The translations under genes were made by a program, and so were the position numbers. Under the pieces are notes generated by a model. It saw only the letters and a program-made list of their open reading frames with translations. It made no database searches and had not been told where the DNA came from. A stretch of DNA of 32,831 nucleotides. Source: an uncultured Verrucomicrobia subdivision 3 bacterium. Lineage in GTDB: Bacteria > Verrucomicrobiota > Verrucomicrobiia > Limisphaerales > UBA11358. Location: NCBI GenBank assembly GCA_903842235.1, contig CAIMLG010000220.1:1-32831 (forward strand), given 5' to 3'. Shown one piece after another: positions 29,969-32,831 of the stretch. Every line of letters starts with the position of its first letter. Position 1 is the stretch's first letter.

Positions 29969-31783
29969 TCAGCTGTGAATCACCAGCTGAATGTTTTCCG
30001 GCAGGTTCTTGGCGACTTCGGTGATGACATTACCCTTCAGCAGCCGGGCGAGGTTGGTGCGGTGCGTGGAGCCCAGCATCAGCACGTCGGCGCCGATCGT
30101 GGCGGAGATGTCGAGAATGGTGGCGGCGGGATTTTCGCTCACCACATAAACGGGAATGACGGTGACGCCGATTTCCTGGCCCAGCTTGATCATGGCATAC
30201 ATGATGAGGGCCGCCTGATGATCATCCTGCCAGCGCGGGCGTTCGAGGTTGGCCAGCGGGCCGGGGAGATTCACCGCGAGCTCCTTGATGTAAAGCACGT
30301 AGAGGTTGCCCTGCCGAAACTTGGCTTCTTCGATGGCAAACCGCAGCACCGGGGTGAGGCCGCGCGCGGCCACCAGAATGGACTGGCCCGGGGTGAGGTT
30401 GGGGCGGAATTGGGCGATGTGGTCAGCGCTGACGGCGGCGGCAAATTCCTTCTTGATGATGATCGTTTCGTAGCCGGCATGTTTCATCGCCCACCAGCGC
30501 AAGGCAAACCCGACGCCGAGCACGCAAACCACAAAGAACAGGGCGGCGGGCTTGGTTTTGGCAATGGTGATGCCCACGGCAAACAGGACGAGGAACGTGC
30601 CAATCATGATGAGCCGTTCCCAAGCTTTGAGTTTTAACCGGGCGTTAAAAGCGCACGAGCCGAGGTTGACGGTGATGGCCCCAACGACGCCGATGGCATA
30701 CAGATCAGCCAAGGAATGCAGATTATCGGAAATGACCACCAGAAAAACCGGCAGCAGCGTCGCCACGGCCAGCGGTAGCCACGGCACGCCGTGGGCGTTC
30801 AGCCTGGTGAACGGCTGGGGCATTTCGCGGTCGCGGGCCAACATGTAAAGCAGGCCAATCAGGGCGGCGATGGCGGTGTTGACCGCGCTCAACAATAACA
30901 AGCCGACGACTAGTCCGATGACCACGCCGAAGACTTGCCCGAGGTGCGGGCCCAGCGCCGCCGTGCCGTAGTGTTCCCCCAGAAAACGGAGCATATCCTC
31001 ATAGCGGCTCTTGATTTGCGGCGCCATCTCCGCGGGGAGCGAGAGCATGGCCCAAGCCAGCAGGGCAGTGATGAGGACAACTTCGATGGCGACGGGCCAG
31101 ATGGCTTTGCGCGCGGTGCTGGTGACCCGTGGATTTTCGGGGGTGGCGCCCTTGTCCAGCTTCATCACGCCGGTGAGGTTGGCGATGGCCTCTACGCCGC
31201 TCAACGCCAGGATGACCCCGGCGAAGGCCACCCAGTTCACGGCAAAACTATCATGCGGACGCTCCAGATGCACAAAGGTCAGGTGCGGGGCGCTCAGGGC
31301 AACGATGGCCAGCACGATGATCACCATGGGCATGGCCAACAGGACCGCCAGGCTGCCGGAATGTTTGGGCCCGAAATAATTGATGAAACCGACGAGCAGG
31401 ATGAAACCCAGGGTGGCCGCTTTAAGATATTCGCGCGAGATCCCGAAATACGCCATGGCATCCCAGCAGCTCATGGCGGCGGTAACCATGAAGTCCGCCA
31501 ACAGGAGCAGCGAGCCGAGCACGGCCAGCACCCGGCTTTGTTCCCGGGCCGCCGAATAGACGCCTCCGCCGTCCGGGAAGTTTTTGCAGACAATGGTGTA
31601 ATTGTAGGCCACCAGTCCCGTGAGCGCGCAGACGGCCAGGATGATCGGCAACGACGAGAAGCCGGCCGCGACAAACGCGAGGCCGATGACGTAGGCTTTG
31701 CTGGTGCCCCAGTCGCCATACAGCAGCGCGGCGGCGCGTGCCCAGCCCAGATTTCGCGGGCGATGTATTCCGACGCTGTCCAT
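29969..31783 (-). CDS. KimA-like APC-superfamily permease with C-terminal USP domain
   Basis: This 604-residue protein has about twelve membrane helices (residues 20-440) and a cytoplasmic universal-stress-like domain (about 445-604, with QSILVAARGLTPVLRFAIEEA and ADVLMLGSTHRTNLARLLKG). The layout and length match the KimA K+/H+ symporter (about 607 residues). Shared blocks include NFPDGGGVYSAARE (compare YPQGGGAYIVSKE), LLLADFMVTAAMSC with its Asp, LSGVEAIANLTGVMK with its Glu, and LLYMLARDREMPQPF. KimA is inhibited by c-di-AMP at its USP domain, and here a c-di-AMP riboswitch lies 630 bp beyond the gene's end on the other strand. An amino acid transporter is the alternative. On the minus strand TCGACT, 16 bases and TACACT lie upstream of the start. 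Confidence 0.85.
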   Translation of the reverse strand: MDSVGIHRPRNLGWARAAALLYGDWGTSKAYVIGLAFVAAGFSSLPIILAVCALTGLVAYNYTIVCKNFPDGGGVYSAAREQSRVLAVLGSLLLLADFMVTAAMSCWDAMAYFGISREYLKAATLGFILLVGFINYFGPKHSGSLAVLLAMPMVIIVLAIVALSAPHLTFVHLERPHDSFAVNWVAFAGVILALSGVEAIANLTGVMKLDKGATPENPRVTSTARKAIWPVAIEVVLITALLAWAMLSLPAEMAPQIKSRYEDMLRFLGEHYGTAALGPHLGQVFGVVIGLVVGLLLLSAVNTAIAALIGLLYMLARDREMPQPFTRLNAHGVPWLPLAVATLLPVFLVVISDNLHSLADLYAIGVVGAITVNLGSCAFNARLKLKAWERLIMIGTFLVLFAVGITIAKTKPAALFFVVCVLGVGFALRWWAMKHAGYETIIIKKEFAAAVSADHIAQFRPNLTPGQSILVAARGLTPVLRFAIEEAKFRQGNLYVLYIKELAVNLPGPLANLERPRWQDDHQAALIMYAMIKLGQEIGVTVIPVYVVSENPAATILDISATIGADVLMLGSTHRTNLARLLKGNVITEVAKNLPENIQLVIHS

Positions 31784-31927
31784 GGCGCAAAAGTGTAGGG
31801 CGTGGCGGCGAAAAGTCGAGGTTGCTTGGATGGGCCGGCTCCAGCGTTTTTTGGGGTCATGGCCATGCCGTCGTTTAATAATTATCAGCGTAACTAAGCA
31901 CGCCCGCGGGTCGTCTGTGATTTCAGG

Positions 31928-32683
31928 ATGAAGATTGGCTTACAATCAGAGGGATGGAGAAAGTCCGCCTTTACGCTGATCGAGCTACTGGTGGTGATCG
32001 CCATCATCGGTATTCTGGCCGCCATGCTGCTGCCGGCGTTGAGCCGGGCCAAGGAAGCGGCTCAGCGTATCGCCTGTCTAAATAACCTGCGCCAGATCAA
32101 CCTTTCGTTCAAGATGTATGCGGATGACAACAACGGCTATCTCCTGCCACGGTCGCATCCCAATCGCTGGCCGCAGCGGTTGCTGGAGGGCTACCGGAGC
32201 GTGAGCGTCCTCGTCTGCCCGAGCGATGGGCCCAACCCCCGCACGGGCGAAATAGACACCAACCAATGGCCGGCCGATGCGGCTCCGCGCAGCTATATTT
32301 ATAACGCGTGGAATGATTTCTACCTGGCCCTGGCGAAGGGCACGCCCAACTGGCGGACGGCGGCCGCGACGAATGGAGTTGCCCCGCGCGAGAGTGCGGT
32401 TCAATTTCCCTCTGAGACTTGCTGCTTTGGCGAGAAGGATACGACCTCAATGCATTGGTATTTGGATTTCGAGACCAGCGAAGATATCACTCAACTGGAT
32501 CAATCCAAGCACGCCAACCCCCTGCGCCGGGGCGGCGATGCGACCGAGGGGTTCGGCGGCGCCAATTACGCTTTTGTGGATGGCAGCATCCGCTATCTAA
32601 AGTTCGGACAATGCATCAATCCCGTGAACCTCTGGGCGATTACGCCGGCTTGGCGTAACTCGAGCTTGGCTTTGGCTCCTTGA
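31928..32683 (+). CDS. Prepilin-like protein with DG-type C-terminus (paralogue)
   Basis: This 251-residue protein has the prepilin segment [20 protein letters not shown] (15-34) after a basic leader, then the stalk [22 protein letters not shown]. Globular-domain blocks shared with the 24227 gene are [25 protein letters not shown] (there [19 protein letters not shown]) and [13 protein letters not shown] near the end. CxxSDG and the two Cys at about 161-162 (ETCCFGEK) are notable. It is expected to be exported and N-terminally processed. It lies 144 bp from the divergent permease start and is followed by a strong terminator. Confidence 0.9.
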   Translation: MKIGLQSEGWRKSAFTLIELLVVIAIIGILAAMLLPALSRAKEAAQRIACLNNLRQINLSFKMYADDNNGYLLPRSHPNRWPQRLLEGYRSVSVLVCPSDGPNPRTGEIDTNQWPADAAPRSYIYNAWNDFYLALAKGTPNWRTAAATNGVAPRESAVQFPSETCCFGEKDTTSMHWYLDFETSEDITQLDQSKHANPLRRGGDATEGFGGANYAFVDGSIRYLKFGQCINPVNLWAITPAWRNSSLALAP

Positions 32684-32717
32684 TCGGTTCGTCAGCTTGA
32701 GGTGGTGGCGGAAAAGT

Positions 32718-32756
32718 AAAACCGCCCGCGACTAAAAATCGCGGGCGGTTTTTTTT
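32718..32756. terminator. Strong bidirectional intrinsic terminator
   Basis: AAACCGCCCGCGA (32718-32730/31) pairs perfectly with TCGCGGGCGGTTT (32739-32751) around a short A-rich loop and is followed by a T-run to 32756. On the opposite strand the flanking AAAA gives a U-run, so it serves both the pseudopilin gene and the convergent sigma factor gene. Confidence 0.92.
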
Positions 32757-32767
32757 GAATTGTAAGC

Positions 32768-32831
32768 TTACGCCGGCTCCGCGCCTTCGAGGAAGCCTTG
32801 CAAGTGACGCACCCGGGTCGGGTGACGCAGC
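32768..32831 (-). CDS. rpoD: C-terminal end of a primary sigma factor (RpoD/SigA), truncated by window
   Basis: Read on the minus strand from the window edge, the frame gives LRHPTRVRHLQGFLEGAEPA and a TAA at 32770-32768. L-R-H-P-x-R-x-x-x-L-x-x-F/Y-L is the very end of region 4.2 of housekeeping sigma-70 factors. The rest lies outside the window. It is too short for a full family test, but the motif is highly specific and the partial frame is directly followed by the strong terminator. Confidence 0.8.
   Translation of the reverse strand, partial: LRHPTRVRHLQGFLEGAEPA

Noticed and set aside
1-32831. tRNA genes, integrases, IS transposases, toxin-antitoxin or restriction systems
   Set aside because: None could be recognised on either strand by reading; very divergent examples could be missed without a search.

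Overview
The window looks like a chromosomal segment of a GC-rich Gram-negative bacterium, most likely from the Verrucomicrobiota (Pedosphaera/Limisphaerales-like). This is inferred from the combination of gene families: two H-X9-DG-type pseudopilins starting with an [12 protein letters not shown] segment, a PEP-CTERM secreted protease, two sigma factors fused to membrane domains, an LpxI-type lipid A enzyme, and dispersed GC-rich hairpin repeats. No 16S gene is present, so the assignment rests on protein recognition only.

Layout. Positions 1-3000 hold a GspC/PilP-like exported protein and a secreted metallophosphoesterase embedded in about sixteen copies of a GGACGGCGC...GACCGTCC hairpin repeat. 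From 3 to 8 kb come housekeeping genes: deoA-type pyrimidine phosphorylase, a pyrF/ABM-monooxygenase pair, a trypsin-like PEP-CTERM protease, hisD, and a 106-residue protein that is only a histidine-kinase phosphoacceptor domain. From 8.3 to 11.3 kb lies a compact envelope operon, lpxI - unknown - amgK - murU, joining lipid A synthesis to peptidoglycan sugar recycling. From 11.5 to 18.4 kb are two sigma factor/membrane fusions (the second followed by a TPR protein), an FKBP, a TolB-like propeller protein and a DUF167 protein. From 18.7 to 24.2 kb are a nitronate-monooxygenase-like enzyme, an SGNH hydrolase, a DUF5069 protein, an SMP-30 protein, a PF04020 membrane protein, trmB and a small anchored protein. 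From 24.2 to 27.1 kb are a pseudopilin and a divergent ETF pair (etfB-etfA). Then come rnpB (RNase P RNA), a GHL10-type glycosidase, a c-di-AMP (ydaO/yuaA) riboswitch with its own promoter in front of a small membrane protein, a KimA-like APC/USP permease, a second pseudopilin, a bidirectional terminator, and the last codons of a primary sigma factor (rpoD) running off the window end.

Regulatory themes. A -35/-10 pair can be drawn at a fixed distance (about 35 nt) before the start codon of at least eight genes, so many transcripts may be leaderless; few starts show a Shine-Dalgarno sequence. The strongest system-level signal is at 29.1-31.8 kb: a c-di-AMP riboswitch controls a small uncharacterised membrane protein that converges on a permease of the family (KimA) which in Firmicutes is itself the classic target of that riboswitch. 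The membrane-fused sigma factors and the stand-alone phosphoacceptor domain are the other unusual regulatory proteins.
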